Shown here piece by piece: positions 35,704 to 46,060 of a DNA stretch of 64,000 bases. Each line of letters begins with the position of its first letter. Within the stretch, counting starts at the first letter, position 1. This DNA is from Coptis chinensis (taxonomy: Eukaryota; Streptophyta; Magnoliopsida; Ranunculales; Ranunculaceae), in contig CM027378.1 of NCBI GenBank assembly GCA_015680905.1, forward strand, positions 14,055,001 to 14,119,000, given 5' to 3'. Below the pieces are notes generated by a model. That model ran no database searches, was not told the DNA's origin, and saw only the letters and a program-made list of their open reading frames with translations. The translations under genes and the position numbers were made by a program.

Positions 35704-36571
35704 GTTAAGCCAAAGATGGGAGATTACCTTTATGCAAATTGATGTAATCAAGAGATATGGATTTTTATCCATAAGTGAATCAGATTAATATGTTGGGTTC
35801 CGCCTTTAGTATACGAATTCAGTTGAATGTTTGGCAATGCCCAATAACAAGATGTTAGAATGTCTAGTGCCTAAGTCTACATGATGGACTAATAGGTAGC
35901 ATTGAGATCGGGTGTCCAAGCAAATAATTTCCGACAGGTTACCATCAAGGCGTCAACAACCTACACTTTACTCACAGGAAATCGGGAGACACATGGGTAA
36001 TAAGGAGAGAAAAAAGGAATTATACATTGAGTCCCCCCACAAATAAGATTCAAAACCCCACGAGTCCCCCAAAACCTTCTTTCTCCTTATCTCTTTTTGC
36101 AATTTGGCTTGATAGTAACCAGTTTTTACTCACGGGAGTTAAGCCAAAGATGGGAGATTACCTTTATGCAAATTGATGTAATCAAGTGACATGGGTTTTT
36201 ATCCATAAGTGAATCAGATTAATATGTTGGGTTCCGCCTTTAGTATACAAATTCAGTTGAATGTTTGGCAATGCCCAATAACAAGATGTTAGAATGTCCA
36301 GTGCCTAAGTCTACATGATGGACTAATAGGTAGCATTGAGATCGGGTGTCCAAGCCAATCATTTTCGAAAGGTTACCATCAAGGCGTCAACAGCCTACAC
36401 TTTACTCACAGGATATCGGGAGACACACGGGAAATAAGGAGAGAAAAAAGGAATTATACATTGAGTCCCCCCGCAAATAAGATTCTAAACCCCACGAGTC
36501 CCCCAAAACCTTCTTTCTTCTTATCTCTTTTTGCAATTTGGCTTGATAGTAACCAATTTGTACTCACGGGA
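35704..36571. repeat. 434-bp tandem duplication inside the CACTA element
   Basis: Two adjacent copies start gttaagccaaagatgggag at 35704 and 36138 and match closely. A third, partial match (gacaggttaccatcaaggcg) lies at about 34997. Confidence 0.85.
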
Positions 36572-36778
36572 AATAAGGAGAGAAAAAATTACTCACGGGA
36601 AATAAGGAGAGAGAAAAGAAAACCGAGAAAAAAAATCCCTAATTAATTTGATAGTATGTCGGTTTGCTTATCACGTATCAGTACTCTTTTCTTTTATAGT
36701 GTTCATAGGCATAATCTATGTTTAAGGAAGAAGATTTTGGTTGATTATATGTTTACTGAAACTTTGTTAATATGGCAG

Positions 36779-37411
36779 AACAAAGACGTAACAAAAGCTA
36801 TTCAGAAGGTTGCAGCTGCTTATGACTGCAAAATTGTTGAAGGCTTTCTCAGTCATTAGCTTAAGCAGTTCGTAATTGGTGGGAACAAAGTCATTCTAAT
36901 TGCATCCAACCCTGAGACCAAAGTTGACGATGCAGAATTTGAGGAGAATGAAGCCTATGCGGTTGATATAGTAACAAGCACAGGGGACGGCAAGGTAAGT
37001 GTCATATGTTATTAGCTCACAATTTTATAGGACAACTCCTTTTGTTGTGTGTCCTTTTTATACTAAGATGTAAAATATTTCATCCTAAACTTTTAGATGA
37101 GAAACAAACTACTATATATAAGAGAGCGGTTGACAAGAACTATCACTTAAAGATGAAAGCTTCAAGATTTATCTTCAGTGAAATAAGTCAAAAATTCCCC
37201 ATCATGCCATTTACTGCAAGGTTAGCAAACTTCTTATTAATTCTGTGGTTGAGTCATTCTTGATGTGTTTTGAGTTTTGTATTCTTTGCCTTGACCAAGG
37301 GTTTGCAATTTCCAATAAGGGCTTTGGAAGAGAACTGAGCTCGCTTGGAATTGGTGGAATGTGTCAACCATGACCTTTTGCAGCCATATCCTGTTCTTCA
37401 TGAGAAGCATG
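36779..37411 (+). pseudogene. EBP1: Captured EBP1 (ErbB3-binding protein 1 / PA2G4-like) gene fragment
   Basis: Three consecutive exons of the plant homologue of EBP1, a methionine-aminopeptidase-fold protein linked to growth and ribosome biogenesis. Exon A, 36779-36994, reads NKDVTKAIQKVAAAYDCKIV then VDDAEFEENEAYAVDIVTS. Exon B, 37084-37220, reads DEKQTTIYKRAVDKNYHLK then FSEISQKFPIMPFTAR. Exon C, 37320 to about 37411, reads LVECVNHDLLQPYPVLHEK. Introns remain, so the copy was made from DNA, not mRNA. It is dead: an in-frame TAG in exon A (after VEGFLSH), the acceptor before exon B reads CAT instead of CAG, and exon C has a TGA after ALEEN. Both ends of the parent gene are missing. Confidence 0.88.
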
Positions 37412-37631
37412 AAAAGATAGATTGAGGTGACGTCATGAAATGTAATTGGTGTTGATGAGCATGGTTCTGCACAACTATTATACATTTCAAACACACTTGA
37501 AGTTTTTTGGGTCTTCTTTTAGGTGACTTTGCTAAGGAGAGAAAAAAGAAGCTGCCGAAAAAAAAATACTCACGAGAAATCAGGAGAGAAACTCAAAAAC
37601 TTTCATAGCTTCTCTTTCTTCAACCTCAATT

Positions 37632-38195
37632 TCAGTTCGAGGGGTGGTGTTCTCGAGTTTTGTTAGATTCTTTTACGGTGGGATTGTTAAGCCACTACAA
37701 TCTATTGGACAGTTTCTTAGTTCGTCGAAAAGATCGAGTGGTGGGTCTATAAATTCGACTATTGCTTCCACGTCGGATGATGAGATTGGATCATCATCAA
37801 GTGGTGTGATTCATCATTCACTCACACAGGTGTTGAAGAATTTTAACGAGATTCATAGTCTTCGAATTGAGCTGCCCAGTGGGGAATTGGGGATAGGGGA
37901 TGTTGTTTTATTGAAATGGCGAGCGGATTTTGGTTCATCGCTTGATAACTGTTTCATTTTAGGCACATCGTCAGTTATTCCTAAGGAGAATAATGTTACT
38001 GGGGCTATTGGTAATAGTTCAGATGATAATGGGAGTGTTCCTGAATCGTTTTATACAAATGGGGGTTTGAAATTGCGACTGGTTTGGACTATTAGCTCTT
38101 TGATTGCTGCTTCGGCTAGGTATTATTTGCTACAGCCTATAATTGCTGAGCATCAGACGCTTAACAGTTTGATAGCAATGTCATTTTTTCTCTAG
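37632..38195 (+). pseudogene. Captured F-box protein gene fragment (At5g46170/AUF-like C-terminal half)
   Basis: An open frame of 183 residues contains VRFFYGGIVKPLQSIGQFL, QVLKNFNEIHSLRIELPSG, VLLKWRADFGSSLDNCFILG, SVPESFYTNGGLKLRLVWT and SLIAASARYYLLQPIIAEH. This is the conserved C-terminal region of a small plant F-box family (substrate adaptors of SCF ubiquitin ligases). The F-box itself is not present, nor is the normal C terminus after QTLNSL. No stop interrupts the retained part. It lies about 220 bp after the EBP1 exons, in the same direction, inside the CACTA element. Confidence 0.85.
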
Positions 38196-39597
38196 GTTTG
38201 TTCTTATATACTTGATTCACAGCTGATGCAATGGTGTCTACTAGCTTCTCAGTCCTTGGTTATGACTACATAAACCTAGGTATCATTTTTTGCTTATCAA
38301 AAGTTGTTAGGTGCTAATATCTCCTTGGTCTTATTATTCTTGACAACTCATTGGGGTTTAACTAGATGATTGATGGGTAGAACTGCATATAGACTCCAAG
38401 GTACAAGTAGACAACAGGTTTTTCCAAACTCATTTTCTCAATTTGACTTTAGAACCTCCACTACTAATTGTTTGTGTCAATAAGGTAATATTGGTAGTTA
38501 TATAACAACAGGTGTGAGTTTATGCATAACCTACATGATATTTCCATTTCATTACATGGACATGTAAATTTCATGAATGAAGCAAAGACACCATATTATC
38601 CACCAATAGCTATAGTCCCCTCCAGTGGTTTTTCGTTGAATAACTTTAACTTTTTTACCATGGAAGGGAGTTTAAACATCAAATCCGCTAATATGCATGA
38701 TGGACAACTTAACTTTCTATCATTGATCCGTGGATGTTAGTGTTAGGGTTAGCAATGTACCATTATTAGGATAAACCAAAGGTACTTTTGTAGATTATTT
38801 TTACAAGCATGTGTTGATTATTAATAGGGTGATTATTAATGAATGTATAAGGTCTAAATAGTAAGGCAATCAAGTGTTACTTTGTGTTTAACTTAGCTAG
38901 GTAAGATATATAATATCTTAGCTAGATAAGTTCTACTACAAATAAGGGATGAGTAGAGCAAAAAGAGTCATGAAACTTATATATTGAATATGAAAAAGAT
39001 TTCTTGGAGTAGCATAGCGTTTAGAAAAGTTTCCTGGAGTGCTTATTATTTATGGCTAGACCGACATTGAAATATTTTGGTTGTGCATGTGGTCTACCTC
39101 AAATGTTTTAACCAACATAAATTCTTCTTGGGTTTCGGTGTTCAAATGTTTAGATGTTTTTTCGATACACACTCTTGAACTGAGATTGTATGTGTGTGAG
39201 TGGGAATTGAAGCCTTATGTAATTTGATTACCTTTTCTTGGCTTTTTATATCCAGAAAATTTCCATGCTCCACGTTGGAGTTTGCATACTCATGACCAAG
39301 GGTGGGGAGGCATTATACAACTAAATATGTAACACAATCCAAGAATGATGACATGCCAAAGAAGTAGAAAAACGAATAAAAGAAACTTAGGTGATCAAAC
39401 TCCCTTATAATCAAACTAACCTTTGCGTTGGTCTTGAAACAACCTATGGTTTTACTTAAACTAATTTAGACTTTATCTTCTTATATGATCATTTAGCTCT
39501 AGAATCTAGCCCTTTTCCCCCACTTTATATGATCTTGCAGTTCGTCATGTTCGATTGGTTCCTGATCTGAGTTTGCAATTTGAAATGTCCCTTGCAG

Positions 39598-39766
39598 GTT
39601 GTTAGTTTTGTGAAGTGGCTTGAAGATGAGCTAGAGCTCAATGCTCTTCACAACCCTGGCAGTCGTCGAGGTAGTGGTAATGAGAAAGCTGCTTTAGTGC
39701 AAAGAAGTGCTCTTTGTGCAGCTTTAGGAGGTCAAGTTGAAGTGGGTGCAATGAGCACAATTGCAG
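39598..39766 (+). pseudogene. Captured exon-like fragment, parent gene not recognised
   Basis: A 169-bp open stretch bounded by TTGCAG and CAG/GTTAGT reads VVSFVKWLEDELELNALHNP then GNEKAALVQRSAL and QVEVGAMSTIAG. Codon flow and splice borders look like a real internal exon. The protein family was not identified. Confidence 0.5.
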
Positions 39767-40392
39767 GTTAGTACTTGAATGAATGTCTTTCTCTTTACTT
39801 CTGATAAACGGTTGAAGTGGGTGCAATAAACTAAATGGTGCATGCATGCATGCTCCTAATATCTTTGTGGTGGTAAGGGATCTATCTGAATGAAACCGGC
39901 CAATAGTATTGTAGGTTTGCTGAATTTCGGCATTAAGTCATGGCCAAAGTAAGTGTTTTCATATTTTTTTTCTTTCACTTCGTCAAGTATTGACTCATGG
40001 CTGGTGTAGTTATTTTTTATTTTTATTTTTTTAAAATTTTTTTCCAATAGGTGGTGTAGTTGTAGTTAAGTTTTGCTGTCATTCATTGAGAATTACTCAA
40101 GTTCGATTGCTCTACCTCATTGTAAGCTTGTAGCACTTTACACTACCATTTGACATGTGTTATCTTTAAACATGTATACATCACATTAGGTCTCAAGCCA
40201 ATAATCTTAAATGTTGTTGGTAATCTACTGAAGATTTTAAAAGAAGGCGGCATTCAATCACTTATATTCCTAAACTAGCTTTTTGGTCTATGTTGTGCGA
40301 GTACATGTTCTTTATTTTATGTTCTATTAAGGTTGATAGTTGATATTCATCACTCAAGAATGCGGAAGTTCTTATCGGTTTCTCTCTTGCAG

Positions 40393-40548
40393 GTGATTCA
40401 AGATAAGGGATATGTCAGCCATGTAACTTAACTAGAACTGAAGGAGACATACACGCAAGATGAACTTGACGGTGTTCGACTCGATATTATTCAGTTCATC
40501 CAAGAAAATGGGGTGTTTCAGTCGAAAGTGAATGAGGATGAGTTTTAG
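40393..40548 (+). pseudogene. Captured terminal-exon-like fragment, parent gene not recognised
   Basis: After CTCTTGCAG the sequence reads VIQDKGYVSHVT, a TAA stop, then LELKETYTQDELDGVRLD and FIQENGVFQSKVNEDEF ending TAG. The acidic end and preceding acceptor suggest the last exon of a gene. It may share a parent with 39598-39766. Confidence 0.45.
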
Positions 40549-40809
40549 CTATGGTCGGACCCCTCCAGTTTAATTTATGAGTCTTACCTTTTTAATTTAT
40601 GAAAAGGAATTTGAAGTTTGTTTTCTTAGTGCACTCAAAAAATTAATGGAAGTTTTTTATTTTATTTTTATTATCTTTTTTTGCAATGTTTGATAGTTTA
40701 TTGTACATTTTAGAATTTGTTGGGAAGATGGAAATGTTGTATGTAGGCAGGATGTGTAAATTTTGTTATGCAGGTTCGGTTTTTAAGTGGAAGACTGTTA
40801 CTAGCATTA

Positions 40810-40813
<4 letters not shown>

Positions 40814-40854
<41 letters not shown>

Positions 40855-41151
40855 ACAGTTTGGCATAAACCGTAGTGTTTAGTATAACTATATACCACGG
40901 TATTATAACACATACACTAATATAAACCACGGTTTCAATAGCTTATATGCCACGGTTCTGTTGACAGTCGTGGTATATAATGGGCATACAAGCCACGGTT
41001 CTTTGAAAAACCGTGGTATCCGTTAAACATATATACCACAGTTTTGCTATTATTATATACCACACCACCTATTGTCACGGTTGTATAACAGTGGTAAATA
41101 TATTTATACCACACTTAAAAACAGTGGTACAAGTGTCATTCTGTAGTAGTG
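40814..41151. repeat. TA microsatellite and CACTA right subterminal/terminal repeats
   Basis: A TA run at about 40816-40852 is followed by repeated taccacagtttggc, taccacggt, aaccacggtt and aaccgtggta units and the 19-bp terminal repeat. Confidence 0.85.
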
Positions 41152-41181
41152 TCTTTTCAATGACGAGAAATCCCCCTTACA

Positions 41182-41200
41182 GATGCCCCATCTCGTGCCA
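41182..41200 (-). other. Polypurine tract of the Tat element
   Basis: On minus the bases before the 3' LTR read GGCACGAGATGGGGCATC, then TGTAAGGGGG starts the LTR. GGGGCATC just before TGT is the usual form in Tat elements. Confidence 0.6.
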
Positions 41201-41399
41201 TCTAGCACGTGGGCGCTTGAAGCGATACTGCTTTTGGTGCGAGAATCTTTTTCCTAAACTGTTACTGGAACTGCTAATGTATCAAACTAATTAAGACTCT
41301 GAAAAGACAGCTCGAATAGGCACGCCATTTCCCGAAAAAGGTAATGATGACAGTTCCATCCCAAAATGACGCAATGCTTGGGCTAATCGTAACCGTCCA

Positions 41400-41440
41400 T
41401 CTTTCCCGTATATAAAAGATCTGGTGAGAGAACTCTCATT
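41400..41440 (+). promoter_or_regulatory. TATA box of the antisense ORF in the Tat element
   Basis: TATATAAA at 41409-41416 on plus is followed 117 bp later by an ATG that opens the antisense reading frame. The spacing fits a core promoter plus a short 5' UTR. Confidence 0.5.
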
Positions 41441-41532
41441 ACCTCTTATACTTTTTTTTTCTCTGCATACTGAACCTTTTGATCTCCTGTTAAGGTTTAA
41501 CAAAAACTTGAAACTTTCATTCTTTTCCGATC

Positions 41533-44254
41533 ATGAATCCCAACTGGTCACTTGTAAACTTCAAAGATCTTTCCTCCCTAGAGCTGATCTGAGAGAAATT
41601 TCACATTCCTGATGATATCGGCCTAGAATGGGGGAGGTTATCTGATGAGTTAGCCTATAAGGAAGTGGCGCTCATCACCGTTGGTCAGCTTAGGGCCGGA
41701 CTCACTCTTCCCCTCCACCCATTGCTAAGAGAGTGTCTGATTCACTTCAATCTTGCTCTTGGTCAGGCAGCACCCCTGTTCTACAGAATTGTCATGAATT
41801 CTGCCCTTCTTGCTAAGAGACATGGATTCGCTCTGAACAGTTGGATGTTTGGTTACTTTTATGAGGTCCGATGTATTCGAGACCAATCATACTATTATCT
41901 CATGACAAGAGACAAGAACTATCCGATCATCTTTTTTAGGGGAAGCATAGTGACGAAGGCTGGGCTGATCACCACCTTCGTGTGCTGGGTGATACGTGGG
42001 ACGTTCGTCCTTCTGATGCTGATGGTGAGCCAATGGGAATTCCTATTCCTAGAAAACACGTACACCCATGTTCCAACTAGTAAGTCTACTTACTCAGGAA
42101 CTTTGTAATTTAATACAAGAGTTTTTCGCCTGATTTTTTTTTGCTATTATTCCTTAGATGACTCTTTCCCCTGGAATCAACTATCTGCTACTGATGCTGC
42201 AATGGTGGACTTCATCAAGAAGATCCCCAAGGAACAGAGGATGCCTTGGGTGATAGTTCTTGATCCCACCCGTCTTTTTGAATATTTCAACATGTCTGCT
42301 GAAGAACTACTGGCTCTGTCCCCTGGCTTTTCCCCTTTCAGGATAAATACTGTGAATTTTGGGAGCACCGTACTTCCCCCTCCTGTGGATCAGGATGCGG
42401 GACTTCTTCCTCCTCCAGTTCAGGATGAATCCTCCTTGATTACTAGAAGGAGAGGAAATCATAAGGAGAAGAGTTTTGTGGCCACCTCTAGCGATGCTGC
42501 GACATCGGGCCCAGTTCAGGAGCCTGCTGTCAGTGATGATTGTGTGATCACTGGCGGGAGAGGCCCTGAACTGTCTCATGAACTGCTGGCGGCTAGTAAT
42601 TTTAAAAGGGAAGTGTGTGCGTCCAACCGTCATAAACTGAAGAGAACTAATCCTGCTTCTGCTTTTGATGTTGCCCCCATCTGGTAAGAAAATGAAGTTT
42701 CTCCCTCTCTCTGTTAGTGAAGAAACAATTTTTAAGGTTCCTGTGACTATTCCCCATTCTGGTTTTGAGAAAGTAGATGTACCCCTACCAGTTCCAGATC
42801 CTCCCACAGGTTCTGAACAAACTGGTGACAATGTCCCTCTAACGGTTGACTTTTCCCTCCCTGACAATCGCAAGGGGAAGGGCATTGCTGAAACAACTGC
42901 TGTAATTGTCGCTCTCCCTCCCCCTCAATTCATTGATAGGAGGGGGGTGAGTGACGACATTCCGTTCTCGCCAAGATCTCCAGATTCCCCTGAAAGGGAG
43001 ATGATTGTGGAGATGAGGCATTAGGGATGAACTGATGAACTACCTGTTACTAACAAACACTCTGTTAATGATGTTGATATTACGCTTGGAGTTCTGGAAG
43101 CTGCGCGACTTCCTATTGACAAGGCTGAAGCCAACATGGCTGGGAGCCTGGATCTGTCCTATCACCAATCTGCTGTTCACCTTGCCAAGGTAAGACTTTC
43201 TTCTCTGTTCAATGTTCGGTTTCTATCATTGTGTTACTTACACATCTGATATTCTTTTCCAGTTAGTGAATAATTTTTAGGCCATGAAAGAACCCATCTT
43301 TGCGGCCTCTGTCGATACATCCACTGATGCCATGGCTACTGGTGAGCTGATCTGGGCAAAAAAGGCTGCTGAGAAGAGAACTGAGGAGCTGCAGATCTAG
43401 GTTAACCAGCTCTTGACGAAAGAGAAGAAATCTGATACTGGCTTCAAGAATATGAGGACACTATCTCCAACCTTCGGAGCTCTTTAGGGAAAGCCCATAA
43501 ATGAGCTTCTGACGCTGCCACTTGGAAAGTGAAGTTCTTGGAACTACGCTCCCACTTCACCACCCTGCAAGCAAAACATGACCAGGTCCAAGGGGAACTT
43601 CACAGTAGGAACACTAAGATGAGGACCCTTGGCCAAGCCATTACCTATGCAAATGAGGTCATGTCAGGCTATGAAAGGGTTCTAAAAGAGAAACGTCTTC
43701 GCTATAATAAGAAGGCTGGTGACCTCTTGGTGGAGACCTCTGAGTTATATTCTCAAGTGGTGAAGGAGGTGAAGAAGAGGTCAGCTGAAAATGCCATTCG
43801 CTTTGCTCTAAAAGTGCTTGATGTTTCTGAAGAGTCATTCGACGTAGCCAAACAAGTTAAGTTTGGGGAAGCGATTGAGGCTACTGGATATGTCTTTCAG
43901 TTGGATGATTAGGGGCGAGTGACCAACCCTTTCATCTTGTTTTCTGATCTAGACACCAGTATCTCAGCTATCAAGGAAGAACTTATGCCTGATGCCTCCT
44001 CATCTTCTGAAGAAGACACCGATGATGACATGCCTCCCGTTCAGCTTCCTTTTTTGCTAGTTCTAGTTTCAGGTCAGTGTTCTATTCAGCTTTTGTCCAT
44101 TCCAGCTTCAGGTCAGTGTTCTATTAAGCCTTTGTCCATTCCAGCTTATCCAACCACACAGTTTGTTCTTGAAAGTGAAACAAAAGTTCGTAACGATGGT
44201 GCAGAAACAAGCACTGATGGTGAACCAAAATTTGATTCTATCCCTGCTTTATAA
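41533..44254 (+). pseudogene. Antisense ORF of the Tat element (gypsy-type transposon / Transposase_28-like protein), broken
   Basis: Runs opposite to gag-pol, between integrase and 3' LTR. Starts MNPNWSLVNFKDLSS at 41533; an early TGA (41590) and then FHIPDDIG, LRAGLTLPLHPLLRECLIHF, RHGFALNSWMFGYFYEVRC and DQSYYYLMTRDKNY follow. This resembles the plant putative gypsy-type transposon family. Probable introns at 42080-42157 (A/GTAAGT to TTAG) and 43190-43280 (AAG/GTAAGA to TTTTAG) keep the frame into PWNQLSATDAAMVDFIKK. The middle is Pro/Ser-rich; the end is charged and probably coiled coil (MRTLGQAITYANEVMSGYE). Frameshifts near 41950 and 42680 and a stop near 43398 inactivate it. Its function is unknown. 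Confidence 0.7.
44071..44148 (+). repeat. 39-bp in-frame tandem repeat in the antisense ORF
   Basis: The units start aggtcagtgttctatt at 44071 and 44110. Being a multiple of three, they add 13 residues (GQCSIQLLSIPAS-type) per unit. Confidence 0.8.
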
Positions 44255-44326
44255 GCCTCTCAATTGATGATTGATGATTCACATAAACAATTATTTTATG
44301 GGTCTGTAATATTGAGCTGTATAACT

Positions 44327-45000
44327 CACATACTATTTTACTTACTGAGCTCTGCAGCTCTTCTAGTTTATGCATGCATACTATTTACTTACTGAACTCT
44401 GTAGCTCTTCTAGTTTATGCATACATTTATAACCAGAATCTGATCAGGATGTCATGGAAGCCATTCAAGTTAATTGTAAGTAAGAGTTCGATCACAATAG
44501 AGACATATGTCTTTGCGAAAGTAACTTGTTGCCATGAGTACGACACTGTGTTTCATAACGGCATGTCTTATTTATTTAAAAAATGAATAGGTTATCGCCC
44601 GAATAGCAGTGGGGGAGTCCTTCTCAGTGCCATCATGCCGATATAGTTCCAGGCCAATGATTACGTGCTAGGATCTGGATCCAACCCAGATCTTCCCAGA
44701 AACCCCTATGTTTGATATATTGAGAGCTCCAGGAATTGGTATACAGTTCAGGCTCTCAAGAACACTATCTCTTGTTCCAAGTCAAACTAGCATACAGTTT
44801 ACTGAACAATTAGTGTGGTCCGATTCCCTAAAGGCTTAACCCATCAAGGATAATCGCAGTTTGAAAGACCTGGCGTATAGTTCCAACTGCGGGGGGATAT
44901 GAAAGGAACTGGTGTACAATTCAACTTTCCCATACTCAGTATCACTGGTTTGAAAGCAAATTGGCATACAATATTCTTGAACAGATAGTGATAAGATAAT
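44327..45000. repeat. Direct repeats in the Tat element between antisense ORF and pol
   Basis: A roughly 54-bp duplication (tactgagctctgcagctc / tactgaactctgtagctc) lies at about 44330-44425. From 44735 to 44985, a diverged motif (ggtatacagttc, gcatacagttt, gcgtatagttcc, ggtgtacaattc, gcatacaatatt) recurs five times. No coding sequence was seen. Confidence 0.65.
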
Positions 45001-45299
45001 TCCCTAAAGGCTTAGTCCAGTGTGGATCATAAATAAAGAACTGATGCAAGGAAGAAATTTGATGGCACTTTGGAGAACTTTATTGATGACATGGAGAGGA
45101 GTAAACAATGCATAAAGAAGCATTAAAAACAATTTACTGATAGTACTTGCGAAGGTCCTGTGTGTTCCATAGTTTGACAAGAACGTCTCCTTCAATAATG
45201 TGTATGAAGTAAAAACCAGTTCGACCAACCTTGTCAATGATGTATGATCCTTCCCAGTTAGGCCCAAGTTTGTCGTTGGGCTCTGGGATCTTGCGTAAA

Positions 45300-46060
45300 A
45301 CCAGATCTCTAGATTTGAAAGACCGAATCTAGACTCTCTTATTGTATGATCTTTTCAGAATCTGCTGATTGGCAGATAAGTGCAGTGTGATACTTTCCTT
45401 CTTTTCATCTAAGAGATCCATTTCTCTGTATAATAATTCCTCATTGTCTAGGGTGTGCACAATGCTAGATTTCTGAGTGGTAGCTACCAGTTCAGGAGGT
45501 ATGACAGCCTCAGTTCCGTAGGTTAGTGAAAATGGGGACTCACTAGTTGACCGTCTGGGTGTAGTTCGGTATGCCCATAAGACCTTAGGAAGTTCCTAAA
45601 CCTTTAGCGTCATCTAGTTTACGTTTCATGTTATCCAAAATAACCCTATTAGAGGCTTCAGCCTAGCCATTGCCTTACGGATACCTTGGAGTTAAAAACA
45701 GATGGGTAATGTGAAACTCCTCATAGAGTTCAGCCACCAATCCCCCAACAAATTGTTGCCCATTATTTGAGATGATAACTTTGGGTATGCCAAATCTGCA
45801 GACAATATTGTTCCAATTGAACTTTCTGACATCCTGTTCTCGAATGAAGACCAGGGAAACTGCTTCTATCCACTTTGTGAAGTAATCTGTTATAACCAGT
45901 AAAAATCTGACATTGTCGGGAGCTGGTGGTAGAGGTCCTACAATGTCAGTTCCCCACTGTGCAAATGGCCATGGTCTGGCCAATGGGTGCAGTTCCGTTG
46001 CTGGAGCATGGATAAGCGGAGCATATCGTTGACACTTTTCACATTTGCGGGAAAAAACCT
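45300..46060 (-). pseudogene. Tat integrase, broken
   Basis: The minus strand reads CEKCQRYAPLIHAPATELHP, then WGTDIVGPLPPAP (first catalytic D), ITDYFTKWIEAVS and IISNNGQQFVGGLV (45983-45675). The second acidic position is Asn in this copy. The zinc-binding part at the start has [11 protein letters not shown], where the second His of the HHCC pattern is replaced by Leu. Downstream EASNRVILDNMKRKLDDAKG is split by stops, and the C-terminal part continues with breaks to about 45300. Confidence 0.8.

Larger units (their letters stand above)
33648..41151. mobile_element. Non-autonomous CACTA (En/Spm) transposon carrying host gene fragments
   Basis: The left end is CACTACTACAGAATGACAC and the right end is its exact reverse complement, GTGTCATTCTGTAGTAGTG. 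The element is flanked by the 3-bp target-site duplication TCT (33645-33647 and 41152-41154), as expected for the superfamily. Subterminal repeats of taccacggt and its reverse complement crowd both ends. No TNP2-type transposase was recognised in the 7.5 kb. Exons of EBP1, an F-box gene and two unidentified exon-like pieces lie inside, all on plus. It interrupts a retrotransposon LTR, so it is the youngest insertion in this nest. Confidence 0.92.
32989..41181 (-). repeat. 3' LTR of the Tat element, split by the CACTA transposon
   Basis: LTR sequence occupies 32989-33647 and resumes at 41155-41181, ending CCCCCTTACA. The CACTA element with its TCT duplication fills the gap. The joined length (686 bp) equals that of the intact LTR at 50936-51620. 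Confidence 0.9.

Noticed and set aside
35509..35788. Frame reading GVSFYQREFSFVPWWNKLFECG as a further captured gene
   Set aside because: Looks protein-like but has no splice borders or recognised family; support too weak to annotate.
36461..36646. 61-codon frame MSPPANKILNPTSPPK
   Set aside because: Lies in the 434-bp tandem repeat and purine-rich junk; no homology.
40710..40913. Frames encoding IYIYIYIY runs
   Set aside because: Translation of the TA microsatellite.
42307..42885. 192-codon minus frame in the Tat element, same direction as pol
   Set aside because: Overlaps the antisense ORF, whose splice sites and domain homology are better; no domain on minus.
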